Below, in pieces: positions 43,630-53,930 of a stretch of DNA of 64,000 nt. The first letter of the stretch is position 1; every line of letters starts with the position of its first letter. The notes beneath the pieces are model-generated. The model was not told the DNA's origin and did not search any database. It saw nothing but the letters and a program-made list of their open reading frames with translations. The stretch is from Phytophthora quininea (taxonomy: Eukaryota > Oomycota > Peronosporomycetes > Peronosporales > Peronosporaceae). The DNA lies in NCBI GenBank assembly GCA_011947345.1, contig JAAVTG010000216.1, positions 1 through 64,000 of the forward strand, in the 5' to 3' direction. The position numbers were made by a program, and so were the translations under genes.

Positions 43630-44372
43630 CTACTTGCAATGCTGTCGGATAATCTGCGCGATATCCTCGTAAAGTTTCTCGTGCCGCTCGCCAGAAGGGA
43701 AGCGATGGCCAGTGTCGTGTTCGAACACAAACTTGTCTCGAGCGGCGCCTTCCGGATGGTCCTCGTACATGTCCACCATGTCGTAGCTGGGTTGGCGCCA
43801 CTTGTCCGTCTTGCCGATGATGTGGATCGACGGGAACGGCACCAGTCGAGGCGTTCTGTCGGGAAGTTCAAACAGCGGACGCAGCGCTGCTCCGCGCACT
43901 CGCGGGCCGCACACACAGACGCAGCACTTCCACCAGCGAACATTCCGCTTCTGCAGGTACCACATCGCCAGCGCCGTCATCATCTGAGCCCCTGGGAGAA
44001 GCCCACGACGGCGTCAATTGGCCCGAGCGTCGGCAGCTGCTCGTCCATGTAGGCAACGGTGGTGTCCCAATCCACGTAGTCGTGGTACCAACCGTTGTCC
44101 GTGTACACGATCTCCTGCGTGCACGGGTCGTGCACGTGCGGCCTCTCTCGGTCCACAAAGCTGCCCCACTCGTAGAACGGCTTGTCGTCCTGGTAGAGTT
44201 TCTCAATCACATCGTCGGACGGTCCGCGAGCTTCGATCGGTCCGTTCAGGAAGAGGAACTCGGCGTGCGGCTCCAGCGCTTTCCGCAGTCCACGAGTCTG
44301 GTCCTGCATGATCTTGGCGTTGGTGCGGTATCCGTGCATGCACAAGATCCGGAGCTTCTTGGCGGCGGTCAT
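43630..44372 (-). CDS. FSH1-family serine hydrolase, copy E
   Basis: MTAAKKLRILCMHGYRTN starts at 44372. The first frame runs to the nucleophile elbow VVGFSQG and then breaks at the C4 run 43989-43992. One added base continues into QMMTALAMWYLQKRN, SIHIIGKTDKW and FEHDTGHRFPSGE in the next frame, ending at 43630. All catalytic residues are present, so the gene is probably intact. It is the first gene of the array in the direction of transcription. Confidence 0.87.
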
Positions 44373-44405
44373 GGCGACGGAGCAGTTCGGAGGTGGAGCA
44401 GGTAA

Positions 44406-44768
44406 AGTGTGTCAATTGTTTGACGTAATCGTTGAACAGTTCCCTTGAGTTAGTGGCTCTACGAATCAAAAGTACTGAAACGAGGTTAAGTTGAAGTGGT
44501 GATTGACCAAGTGCGCTTCAGATGTAGCAGGATTGACACGAACGCAGCAAGTTTGGAGAAGGTAGTGGCTCCTGGCGGTATCTACTAGCACCGAAGAAAA
44601 CTTGCCACGCTGCAAGAACTAATAGGTGCAATTATATTCGAAGCCACGTCTGAGCAATGGTCTCGTGGAACGGTTTGCCTGCTACTCGGTACAAACTCCG
44701 CTGTCATTCCCCAATTCGCTTCATCCCGTTCGTCACGACCGTGCTCAGCTCTCTCCTTTGTCGACACT
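44406..44768. other. Intergenic, no gene recognised
   Basis: The stretch lies between the hydrolase array (minus) and the membrane-protein gene (plus). It probably holds both promoters; no motif stood out. Confidence 0.4.
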
Positions 44769-45188
44769 ATGGACAGGTCTGGTCTACTAGCTTCTCGCAT
44801 CGACGCGCTCTCCATCATTGGGTTTGGCCTTGTTACTTCTCTACTCGAAGGAACACCGGCACAAGGAGTGACGTACTCGATTGTACTGACGGGGTCGGCC
44901 AACATCTACGCCATCGGCGCCACCGTACTCACGCTTCGAGATATCTTTCTGGATGACAGCGTCGAGCAGCACTTGCGGCTGTTCATTCTGGGTCTTCTGG
45001 TCATGACGATCACCACGAGCACGCTATCATTGCTGTCTCTGCTTTCGACTGTGGGCGAGCAAGGCATTCCGCCCAGCCTTCGCCACGGCGGGCCTCGTTG
45101 TGATCACAGCGACGCTGGGTTTTGGTCTTGCCGAGCTGCACTTGATGTACTCGATCGGTTGCGATGACCCGCAATTCAAGAGTGCAGC
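44769..45188 (+). pseudogene. Multi-pass membrane protein, 5' part, interrupted by retrotransposon
   Basis: The ATG at 44769 gives MDRSGLLASRIDALSIIGFG and several hydrophobic helices (LRLFILGLLVMTITTSTLSL). After one frame change near 45075 it continues TAGLVVITATLGFGLAELHL and IGCDDPQFKSAA, and then runs straight into the 5' LTR. The other half starts after the 3' LTR at 51248. At least four membrane helices in total; I do not recognise the family. The insertion destroys the gene. Confidence 0.7.
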
Positions 45189-45571
45189 TGTGACAGGATC
45201 ATGATGAAGCCAGGAGCAAGAAGCAACGGACGAGTACCCAGAGGAGCAGATGCTCGGGATAAACCAATAAGCGGCCATTTTAACAAGGCGTAAGATTAGT
45301 ATGGAGTAGCGAGTGCGGAAAGAATGAGGCTCAAGTCGAAGCACCGAACGGAGCGGCGACTCGTCCCATTCATTCTTGAATCAACCAAAGACAAAACAAG
45401 TCTTCACTGCTCTGGCCAAGCAGACGTGTGATTCTTCTAAGACCTCTAAGACTGAGCGAGAACGCGCACGACTCAACAATTAAATAAACGACCTGCTTCC
45501 TCTTAAGTGCTACCAAGATCCTCGTTAGTCAGAGCTCCGGCTACACCGCGAGCTCTGCTAACTTCGTGACA
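45189..45571 (+). repeat. 5' LTR of Ty3/Gypsy element
   Basis: 383 bp, from TGTGACAGGATCATGATG to CTAACTTCGTGACA (TG...CA ends). It differs from the 3' LTR by two adjacent bases near the start, a 3-bp indel (ataagc versus atgacaagc) and one C/T change, with no other difference noticed. It carries TTAAATAAACGACC, a possible poly(A) signal. Confidence 0.92.
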
Positions 45572-45709
45572 TAGTAGACCTTGATGGCAATGTCAACACG
45601 AAGCACTGCTCGGCGTGTCCTGAGGAGTAACACGGCACGGGCTCGCAGAGTGTTGGAGCTCTAGAACGGCGAAGAAGATGTCGGAACTCGATGTCCCAGA
45701 CTGGATCAA

Positions 45710-46597
45710 TTGGAGGCTAATATAGTGGGCATGCGGCAAGAAGTGACAGCTTCGCAGGAAAGTTTGAGACTGGAAGTTACAGCTGCCATGGCGAACCTCG
45801 GCGACAATATTGCTGCTGAGATGCTGGAGCTCCAAGACCATTTGGCGAACTTGGTGCAAGGGCTGACGAACATGTCGACGACCCTGAATCAAACACAAAC
45901 GATGGCACAAGCGGCTTGGCAAATGGCTGCTGAAGCTCGAGATTCCGTGATGCATCTGCCGACAACTACCCATCAATCAACAGCAACAGCGACATCGCTG
46001 CAGAATACTGTGAGCGCTTTTGCTTCCCCTCCGCTGAATGAAGATGTGAACATGGTGTCAACAAGTGCACTGACGCTCTCCTCGACGGAACCACGACTTC
46101 GCAAGATGGATTCGAGCCCTCCGCATTATGATGGTCAGATTGACGGGATAAAGCTGAACAGCTTCATTTTTCAGTTTGAGACCTACTTCAAGCAAAAAGG
46201 ATACAACCTTGAGCTGCATGATAACTTCGTTTGCGAAGAGCTGAGCCAATGCGTCCGTAGTACAGCTGCGACTTGGTACGAACGCTACATGACGGATGAG
46301 ACCAGTGTCAAATTGTGGAGTGTAATGAAAGAAGCGATGAAACTTGAATTTCGCGAGCCAAACTTTGACGACAAACTGCGCAACCAGCTCTTGACAATTC
46401 GGCAAACTGGAGGGTTTTCCGGCTACGTTTCTAAGTTTCGCAAGCTGCAAGGAATAGTAAAGCTCGATGAACTAACTGCTGTGAACCTCTTCGTCAATGG
46501 CTTGACAAATGATGACATGAAGATAGCTATAACGCGGAAGCAGCTGCCAACGTTGGCAGTCGCCGTGAATGAAGGCTTTCTAGAGTGGAGTGTTTAA
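45710..46597 (+). CDS. Gypsy gag (capsid)
   Basis: The frame has a coiled-coil start (LEVTAAMANLGDNIAAEMLE), then the retrotransposon capsid fold: PPHYDGQIDGIKLNSFIF, YFKQKGYNLELHDNF, TAATWYERYMTDET and LTIRQTGGFSGYVSKFRKLQ. It forms the particle that packages element RNA. The stop at 46597 lies before the nucleocapsid zinc knuckle at 46768-46809 (CGHCQRGFHREDNC, a CCHC pattern C-x2-C-x4-H-x4-C), which is in another frame. Confidence 0.85.
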   Translation: MEANIVGMRQEVTASQESLRLEVTAAMANLGDNIAAEMLELQDHLANLVQGLTNMSTTLNQTQTMAQAAWQMAAEARDSVMHLPTTTHQSTATATSLQNTVSAFASPPLNEDVNMVSTSALTLSSTEPRLRKMDSSPPHYDGQIDGIKLNSFIFQFETYFKQKGYNLELHDNFVCEELSQCVRSTAATWYERYMTDETSVKLWSVMKEAMKLEFREPNFDDKLRNQLLTIRQTGGFSGYVSKFRKLQGIVKLDELTAVNLFVNGLTNDDMKIAITRKQLPTLAVAVNEGFLEWSV

Positions 46598-46996
46598 CAG
46601 AAAACTACCTCAGCTCAACAATCTGAGAGCTCCACCGCGAAAAAAGTCGTGGAACTGCGGCGAAAGCCAACCGTGGTGGCTTAACACCTAAGTCTGGTAA
46701 AAGCGGAAATTCTGCAGGAAATAAGCAAGCAGAGCTGGGCCGGGGAAATCGATCAGCTGTATCGCTTTGCGGGCATTGTCAGCGAGGGTTCCACCGCGAA
46801 GATAACTGCTGGGTCAAACACCCAGAGAAGAAGCCCCCGCTGTGCAGAAAAAACAGCAGTTGCATCAACAGATATGCGCTCTGGTGGAGACGCTAATGGT
46901 TAGCGATGAACAGCCTCGAAGCTCGTCGACAACCAAGGAGCACCGAAACTAAAAGATCCACTAGAGGTCGAGCACTCTGGGGGACGTAGTGATGAG

Positions 46997-47428
46997 TTGC
47001 TCGACCCACTCTGTGGTGTGGAGTCTCAATTACGTGACGTGACAATTAATGATGAAGACGACTGTGAAAACCAAGAAACATTTCCATTTAAGCGTTCATA
47101 TTTTTGTCTGCTTCATGTTCGGAACACGGTGCATTATTCGGTGCAGGATATTTGCATCTTAAACTCCAACTTTATCGATAGTGGTGCTACGATGGATGGA
47201 GTCAGCCCAGACTTTTGCACGGCGAATAACTTGTGGGATAAAGTCGTCGACCACCACAAGTTGATGGAGGTAACGCTAGCTGCCAAGCAGAAGATATTAG
47301 TCCCCATCAAGACAGTCAAGCTCACTATTTACATGGATCAATTCAAGCCGTACGTTAATGACTTTCTAGTCATTGATGTACCAGAAAAACAAGATATTCT
47401 TCTTGGTATTCCGTGGTTAAAGAAGTAA
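46997..47428 (+). CDS. Gypsy aspartic protease
   Basis: The frame contains FIDSGATMDGVSPDF, with the catalytic DSGA motif, and QDILLGIPWLKK, the hydrophobic-hydrophobic-G flap-side motif of retropepsins. It cleaves the element's polyproteins. The stop at 47426 separates it from the reverse transcriptase frames. Confidence 0.85.
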   Translation: MLDPLCGVESQLRDVTINDEDDCENQETFPFKRSYFCLLHVRNTVHYSVQDICILNSNFIDSGATMDGVSPDFCTANNLWDKVVDHHKLMEVTLAAKQKILVPIKTVKLTIYMDQFKPYVNDFLVIDVPEKQDILLGIPWLKK

Positions 47429-47578
47429 ACCCCGACATCGACTGGGTGGAAGAAAAGTGAGGCCACGCTTGCAACCCGATGCCAAGGTGAATGAAGAAAA
47501 TCTAGTAGCAAAAGAAGAGTCAAAAGCGGGACGTGAAAACACCGCACAAACCAAATCACCCGGCAGTGAAGGTAGGAG

Positions 47579-48889
47579 GTGAGCGACATCCTATTTCACA
47601 GCGGCATTCGGAAGATAAAAACATCAACCTTTTCACAGGCGGATACTTTTCGGCTCAAAGCGGAACAACAAAGTACGTCACTGGGAAACAATTCCGGGGA
47701 TGCTGAAAAAGCCGAAGGATATCGAGTGTGTATTTGTGATAAGGCCAGCAACAGAAAAAGAGGCAAAACAAAGAGAAGAACCGGTTGGCTTAGACAGCTA
47801 TCGAGGTCATCCTGTATATCCTGTTTTGCTACAGCATCAAGGCGTGTTTCAGCAGAAGTTGCCGTCTTGCTTACCAGCTCGCGAGCATGGCGAGCATCAA
47901 ATGGAGGTGGATACAAGGGAACCGATATTCCGGCGACAATGGCGACAGTCACCCGCTCAAGAACGGGCAATAAGGGACTGGGTCGACGAAATGCTGGCTG
48001 CCGGGCTAATTCGCCCGTCAACTTCTCCCCACGGGGCCCCCACATTCTGCGTAAAAAGCCCGTGGGTTGGAGGATAGTCCATGACTACAGGGCCATGAAC
48101 TCGCACACTATACAACGTACGTTACCCATGCCTCGCAAGGACACGATTATCGAGAAGATGCAAGGATCGTACTGGTATTCGTGCATGGACTTATTGAGTG
48201 GATACTATCAATTTTGCATGAGAGATGGAGATGTGCCATTTACTGCTTTTCAGACTGCCGATGGATCCTACGAGTATCTGGTCCCCCAGGGGTTATCGAA
48301 CGCACCTGCTACATTCAATGAAGGAATTCGAAGAGCGTTAAAGGATCTAAGTGATATTTGCCAGTCTTACTTTGATGATATCTATATCTACACGAGATCG
48401 AGCTCGCTAAAAGACCATTTGGCGGCGCTCGACCGAGTTCTAACGCGGCTGGAAAAGCACAAACTCTACGTTATGCTTTCGAAATGCGTGTTCTGCTCGG
48501 ATGAGATTCCCTGCTTAGGAGATTATGTCGGCAGAGAAGGCGTAAGAATCGATCCAAAGAAAGTCACCATTCTTCATGACTGGCCATTGCCACGGACCCG
48601 GAGCGAACTGCAGTTGTTCTTGGGTACTGCGGCATACGTACAACGATTTTGTCGCGACTTTGCGTCCGATGCTGGTCCTTTATTTGGCATGTTGAAGGGG
48701 CCAAGCAAGCGAGCCATCAGCTGGACGGATGAACTTCGTGCGCATTTTCAAGCGCTCAAGCAAAAATTGGCTCAACTCCGGTGCTATCAATTCCGGATTT
48801 TAACAAACCATTTAGTTTGCGAATGGACGCGAGTGATCAGGCCATTGGTGGGGTTCTCATCCAAGAGGAAGTTAACGGAGATGAAGTAG
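47579..48889 (+). CDS. Gypsy reverse transcriptase
   Basis: After a lead-in found partly in another frame (AQERAIRDWVDEMLAAGLIR with PSTSPHGAPTFCVKS at about 47.94-48.06 kb), this frame gives WRIVHDYRAMN, PMPRKDTIIEKMQGSYWYSC, MDLLSGYYQFCM, FTAFQTADGSYEYLVPQGL and the catalytic box SYFDDIYIYTRS. The connection domain follows (IDPKKVTILHDWPLPRT, LQLFLGTAAYVQRFC). It copies element RNA to DNA inside the particle. The frame breaks near 48080 and 48790. Confidence 0.88.
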   Translation: MSDILFHSGIRKIKTSTFSQADTFRLKAEQQSTSLGNNSGDAEKAEGYRVCICDKASNRKRGKTKRRTGWLRQLSRSSCISCFATASRRVSAEVAVLLTSSRAWRASNGGGYKGTDIPATMATVTRSRTGNKGLGRRNAGCRANSPVNFSPRGPHILRKKPVGWRIVHDYRAMNSHTIQRTLPMPRKDTIIEKMQGSYWYSCMDLLSGYYQFCMRDGDVPFTAFQTADGSYEYLVPQGLSNAPATFNEGIRRALKDLSDICQSYFDDIYIYTRSSSLKDHLAALDRVLTRLEKHKLYVMLSKCVFCSDEIPCLGDYVGREGVRIDPKKVTILHDWPLPRTRSELQLFLGTAAYVQRFCRDFASDAGPLFGMLKGPSKRAISWTDELRAHFQALKQKLAQLRCYQFRILTNHLVCEWTRVIRPLVGFSSKRKLTEMK

Positions 48890-50445
48890 TGGAAAGACCT
48901 GTAGCCTTTGGAGGCAGAAAATATGAAGACGCCGAGAAGAACTACTCTATTCGCGAGAGGAGTTACTGGCAATCCTATTCGGGCTTCGATTGCGAAGAGT
49001 GTATCTTCTCGACAAGCCTTTCGTCGTCGAGACAGACCACCGCTCGCTAGAAACTCTGTTTACCCAGAAGACGATATCGCGTCGCGTGGCTCGGTGGTAT
49101 GATGAGCTCAGCGAGTACCCTATTAAATTTCGCTACATACCGGGCAGTGAAAAGATTGTCGCTGATGGGATATCCCGCCGACCAGACTTTATGGAGCATG
49201 AACTCGTAACTCCCGCGGCTATCAGTACAAGAAAACAAGTACAGGAGCGTGTGGAAAATGACTTAGCAAGCCTGGTGGAGGAAGCGGTAAGCCGGATTAA
49301 TAAAGATCAGTTCACAGCTGAATTAAAACAGCAGCTCAGTGGTGACAACCAGAAAATCAAGACAGCAATTCGACACTTAGGAAGATACAGCATGTGTAAT
49401 AAGCAGATATTGTACCGAGCGCCATGCGATGAACAATCACGACTTGTTCTGCCCAACATTGGTGAAATTATTGATTCTCTTCTGTACGAATTTCACGACG
49501 TGAAGTGTTATGGACATCCTGGAGTTGATAGAACGTTACGGTTGGTGGAAAAAGCTTACTATTGGCGTAACTTGGAGCGGTCCGTACGAGCGTATGTTCG
49601 ATCCTGCGAAGTTTGTCAGCGCACGAAAGGACGAACTACGAAGCCCCGGGACTGCTACGATCCCATCCATTCCAACAGCAAGATGGACGCATCTTGCAAT
49701 GGACTTTATCGTTGCGCTACCAGAAACAAAGTCAGGGTACGATACAATCATGGTCGTGATCGATCGATTAACCAAAAGGGCGCATTTCCTACCAACAACA
49801 ACGAATGCCACGACACTTGAAACAGCTACCTTGTACCGAGACCGCGTGTTTGTGCTGCATGGAATACCAGAAGAGATATTATCAGATCGAGACCCAAAGT
49901 TTACTTCTGAGCTATGGATAAATCTGTGTGCAATGCTTGGCACGCGTCAGAAGCTGACCGCAGCTTTCCGACAACAAGCGAATGGAGTAACAGAGCGGGT
50001 CAATCAAACTATTGAGAATTTTCTGCGTGCATTTAGCAATAGTAACAGCGATGATTGGGATGAACTGTTATCGCTAGCGGAGTTTGCTTACAACTCGCGT
50101 TACCAAGCGTCTATTCAGATGTCTCCCTTCACAGCTGACTTGGGATATCTGCCGATGACACCAATCTCTCTGCGAACGCTACAACAAGATAACTCGGTGA
50201 CGGCTCGTGCTAATAGTACCCTAGGTAAAGAATTCATCGAAGCCCAACAAGACTTGCTAGCCACAGCAAGACGAGCCTTGCAGTCGTCACAGGATCGCAT
50301 GAGTCACATCTATGATCAACATAGACCAATCCAGCAGTTTGCTGTCGGCGACCTCGTACTATTGTCTACTGCAAATTTGGCTACATTTCATGCTGGCACA
50401 ACAAAAGAAGTTGGGGCCGAGGTGGATTGGTCCATATGCAGTTGA
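48781..50445 (+). CDS. Gypsy RNase H and integrase
   Basis: RNase H begins as FSLRMDASDQAIGGVLIQ (48781-49050) and continues in the next frame as FVVETDHRSLETLF with KFRYIPGSEKIVADGISRRP. The integrase zinc region has HDVKCYGHPGVDRTLRL and CEVCQRTKGRT (HHCC). The catalytic core from about 49.68 kb has MDFIVALPETKSGYDTIM, SDRDPKFTSELWINL and GVTERVNQTIENFLRAF, with the D, D, E residues in place. GDLVLLST and LGPRWIGPYAVDEQV are the C-terminal GPY/F module. The integrase inserts the element into the genome. Frames change at about 49000, 49640 and 50400. Confidence 0.88.
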
Positions 50446-50601
50446 TGAACAAGTTGGACACGATTACTACCGACTGGAACTACCAACTCGAGTGAAATTC
50501 CACCCCGTCTTTCATACATCAATGTTAAAGCCATACGTGCCTAGTGACCGGCCAGATCAGACGATTTTCAAGTTGCGATTGCCTGATGGTAGTGAGGAGA
50601 G

Positions 50602-50793
50602 TTGGTTGAGGATATTGTCGGCTGCCGAAAACGAAAAGGCAAGCAAGAATATCGCGTGAAGTGGATAGGACAAGCAGAACTAACATGGGAACCTCTCGAA
50701 AACCTGCAATACGTCCTCGATTTGGTCAATCGATATTACCTAAAACTCAAGACCCAGAGAAAACAGAAAACAAAGAAACGACAGCAACAGTAA
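50602..50793 (+). CDS. Gypsy chromodomain
   Basis: VEDIVGCRKRKGKQEYRVKW and ELTWEPLENL form a chromodomain (E-Y-x-V-K-W, W-E-P-x-x-N-L) fused to the integrase end. It is thought to bind histone marks and steer insertion. It ends in a basic tail. Confidence 0.88.
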   Translation: MVEDIVGCRKRKGKQEYRVKWIGQAELTWEPLENLQYVLDLVNRYYLKLKTQRKQKTKKRQQQ

Positions 50794-50861
50794 GGATTTC
50801 TCTTGGCGGTGGGAATATCAAGAGGTCATGCCAAATTAAGACCTTCTCTTGGAGGAGGGAG

Positions 50862-51247
50862 TGTGACAAAATCATGATGAAGCCAGGAGCAAGAAGCAAC
50901 GGACGAGTACCCAGAGGAGCAGATGCTCGGGATAAACCAATGACAAGCGGCCATTTTAACAAGGCGTAAGATTAGTATGGAGTAGCGAGTGCGGAAAGAA
51001 TGAGGTTCAAGTCGAAGCACCGAACGGAGCGGCGACTCGTCCCATTCATTCTTGAATCAACCAAAGACAAAACAAGTCTTCACTGCTCTGGCCAAGCAGA
51101 CGTGTGATTCTTCTAAGACCTCTAAGACTGAGCGAGAACGCGCACGACTCAACAATTAAATAAACGACCTGCTTCCTCTTAAGTGCTACCAAGATCCTCG
51201 TTAGTCAGAGCTCCGGCTACACCGCGAGCTCTGCTAACTTCGTGACA
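50862..51247 (+). repeat. 3' LTR of Ty3/Gypsy element
   Basis: 386 bp, TGTGACAAAATCATGATG to CTAACTTCGTGACA, directly after a polypurine tract. It is nearly the same as the 5' LTR (differences given there). Confidence 0.92.
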
Positions 51248-51586
51248 ATAGCAGTCTACAACCACTCTTCCGGCTACGTTCGGACAGCAGTGATCGTGGC
51301 TGGGCTTCTCGCAGTGGTTGTTTCGATTGCTATAATGGTGGTACGCAACAACTTCAACGGCGTGCTGATGGTGGTGGTTGATTGGTTTTGTTGGGGCGAT
51401 AAAGGCAACAAAGGCGACCTCCCGTTACCGCTGGTAACCCCAAGGACTACTGACAACGGTGAATACTCCAGGGCTGATGACAGCGTTGAGAATTCGAGGG
51501 CTGCTGACACGGTTGCTGCACCTACTGGGGACACCACTCACATTCTGACGTTGTTGCGGCCCTCTCTCGATCGAGTGCTTTTGTGA
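51248..51586 (+). pseudogene. Multi-pass membrane protein, 3' part
   Basis: Directly after the 3' LTR the frame gives IAVYNHSSGYVRTAVIVAGL and AVVVSIAIMVVRNN, one or two membrane helices, then a polar tail (GEYSRADDSVENSRAADTVA) to the stop at 51586. Joined across the element it follows IGCDDPQFKSAA of the 5' part, so it is the other half of the same gene. Confidence 0.65.
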
Positions 51587-52153
51587 AGGTGTGCTTGATG
51601 GGCGTGTACTGGTTTCTCGTCGACGCCGACTTATCGTGGGATACTTTCAACGGCCACGACGCGAGCTGGTGGGTGACGGGCCAATGGTTCAAGCAAGGTG
51701 TTGCCATTCTCAACCACTCCATCAAGTAGAAAGGGGCACCTTCTCGCCACGGCGTCGCTCTCAGTGCCATTTTTGTTTTCATCGACTCGAACACAATACA
51801 TACACATTTGCCACGAATGGGGCGGGGAGCAGTAAAATGGCTAGCCTTTATGCTTCTTGTTGTGCCTCTGTAGAACTTGCCCCAAACTTACCTGTACGAT
51901 TCACCATGCGGTTCAACTTAGTTCTGCTCAGCGTCAAAACAAACACTTTTCTGAACCTGATCTTCTCGTACTGCAGACGAAGCCCCGTTCTGGTAGTTGA
52001 GTTTGTGCTGCCCCGCCACACTCTAGACGATGCGGCATTCACTATGCGGCTACCAAAGCCCAATGGAGAACTGAGGACTGCCAGCTTCTCGGAGTGACGC
52101 GCTTGCGATCGTAGTCGTCGGCAGTTCTCTACTCGGAGCAACGCCGACGGAAG

Positions 52154-52749
52154 GTGCAAGCAGTGCCATCTGACGATTCAAGCAGGCCACCTCGGTCCTC
52201 AACCATTTCCTCCTCAACTGCTATATACTTTCGATCCGTACTCTTGTGGATGAAAGACTTGTGCGTTACCGGTAATGCAAAGCATGTGTGGGTCCTCTCA
52301 TCTGGTCGTTGGTTCAGTTCAGAGCACGCCGAAAAAATCAGCACAGCGAGCACTATGGACTCAGGATGGACGTGCAGCTTCGTGCTGTTCGCCTGCGATC
52401 ACTGGCCCTCTTACCCTGTCAATGCTTCTGTAGGCTACCTCGTCGGCATGGTGGTGAGCTTTGCAGGCTTCATCTTCCTGGTAACGACGCTAAAATGCTG
52501 CGCCAAGCATGGTGCTGCGTTGACCGCCTTTATCACCAGCTTGTGGTGGGCTGCCTGCGGAAGATGCAGCCGCTGTACATTCACAACGCTAAGACGCCCG
52601 ATTCCGCAGCCAGCGCGTGCTTTGAAGCTGGTGCGTGCACTACTTTATTGACCCAAATGGAGGTCGACAAGTCATGTACTGATTGCTTTGTTGTGGCTGG
52701 CACTGTCGATGCTGTACCGGCAGCTGCTCAAGGTAAGGTAAGGATATAG
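52154..52749 (+). CDS. Hypothetical membrane protein fragment
   Basis: One frame gives MDSGWTCSFVLFACDHWPSY and SVGYLVGMVVSFAGFIFLVTTL, a membrane helix, then a Cys-rich stretch. A second frame continues with PLYIHNAKTPDSAASACFEA and TDCFVVAGTVDAVPAAA to 52749. There are probably two or more exons or one indel. I do not recognise the family. It may be a relative or a downstream part of the interrupted membrane protein, which I cannot show. Confidence 0.35.
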
Positions 52750-53399
52750 TGTTCGCGTAGCCAATTTACGCCTGCGCTAGGCTCAACTTTGCTAGTCGTC
52801 GGGGTGGGATAGCGTGGTGTCCGCATACGTCGAGTCTGCTGCCACTGGGAGCGAAAAATATTTTAGTCGATAGTTCCTTCCGTTTGCTCAAAGAGCAGCG
52901 AGTTGTCAAAATTCTTCAAGGTCTTGTTTGGTCCGTAGGCGGAACCGGGAGCCACTGGTAGCGCGATTTGCGTCACGAATAACACGGAGCGTTGTCCGGG
53001 GTTTGCCACGCCATTTACCTGCGCCACAGGGCGCGGAGTTGGCCTGCATCTAGAGATGTGCTGGGATTTCGGGCCGATGAAGAATATGGCCGAAGAGGCC
53101 CCATCTATCTATTGTGATCCGATGTCGTAGTGGACGTTCCTCGCAGATTTCGTAGAGAGCTGCACTGGATATACAACGCGGGAAGCAAATATCGAGAACA
53201 CTACGAAGTTGGCGTCGACGAAAACTTTCCAGGCATCTCAGTTCCGTGGCGGTTAACGCCCAGGTTCTGCAATTGTAGAGCAGAATCGGGAAACCGTAGC
53301 AATTGTATAACCGGACACGTGTCTTGTCGGTTGTGTAGTGCGGACGGGGCCAGATGGACCAGAGTCGTCGAAGTACCGCTGATACGAGCGTTTTTCGTC
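52750..53399. other. No gene recognised
   Basis: The stretch between the membrane fragment and the LINE relic shows only short frames. A plus-strand frame (53130-53732) is open but lies antisense to the LINE relic and runs into the LTR, so it is not taken as a gene. Confidence 0.4.
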
Positions 53400-53638
53400 G
53401 GGAGAGGTCTTCAGTGTCGCCGGATAGGGAACCTATTTCCGGGTAGATCGCCTCAGTATCTCAGCAGCTCGAGAGAATGGATTTGCCCCAGTAGGTCGTA
53501 CATATCGTTGCAGTTGAGTAATCTCCGTCTTGGATATGCTCATCTGGAGATGTGGTGTTCCAGTGTTGCTTTCGAATGGCTTGAGGGTTGTTTTTCTGAA
53601 GAGAAGAGAGAGAGCGTAGTCTTGGCCAGTAATAATCG
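53400..53638 (-). mobile_element. LINE-type reverse transcriptase relic, downstream part
   Basis: The minus strand gives TTLKPFESNTGTPHLQMSIS, like the LINE motif F-x-S-N-x-G-T-P-Q-G-D-x-x-S-P with changes. It continues the reading of the part at 58763-59590 when the Copia element and one target copy are removed. It is degenerate and its left end is not clear. Confidence 0.5.
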
Positions 53639-53913
53639 TAGCAGCTTTGCGCTGCGAGAGAGTGGCAAACAGGAAAGTAGAAGACTTGCGCAGTTGGAGG
53701 TAAAACTCAAAGGTAAGATTCCCACGGCTTAACCGCGCCTTACTACATGTACACGTGCCGAGCACGAGGAGGAAGCTCTCAGCCTAAACCCCTTTGACCA
53801 CACAAGCCATCCATCCATCTTGTGAGCCTATTCCCAGCTATACTAGGACACGACCATGGCATGAGTGACCACCGAGAGAGGTAGAGCGACATCTCCAGTC
53901 GGCAACTCTCATA
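53639..53913 (-). repeat. 3' LTR of Ty1/Copia element (left end on plus strand)
   Basis: 275 bp, plus-strand TAGCAGCTTTGCG to GGCAACTCTCATA. I see no difference from the LTR at 58483-58757. It is flanked on the outside by AATCG (53634-53638). A short purine run (CCGGGGAG on the minus strand) adjoins it inside. Confidence 0.93.
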
Positions 53914-53930
53914 CTCCCCGGAACTCATAG

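Larger units (their letters stand above)
45189..51247 (+). mobile_element. Full-length Ty3/Gypsy chromovirus retrotransposon
   Basis: The 6,059-bp element has two LTRs (383 and 386 bp). Coding parts follow the Gypsy order gag, protease, reverse transcriptase, RNase H, integrase, and a C-terminal chromodomain places it among chromoviruses. A polypurine tract (GGAGGAGGGAG, 50851-50861) precedes the 3' LTR. I found no clear tRNA primer-binding site after the 5' LTR and no clean target duplication (flanks gcagc and atagc). The frame changes several times, so autonomy is doubtful, although the run-error caveat applies. Near-identical LTRs mean a fairly recent insertion. Confidence 0.93.

Noticed and set aside
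53130..53732. 200-codon plus-strand open frame before the Copia element
   Set aside because: It reads into the LTR and lies antisense to LINE-like motifs.
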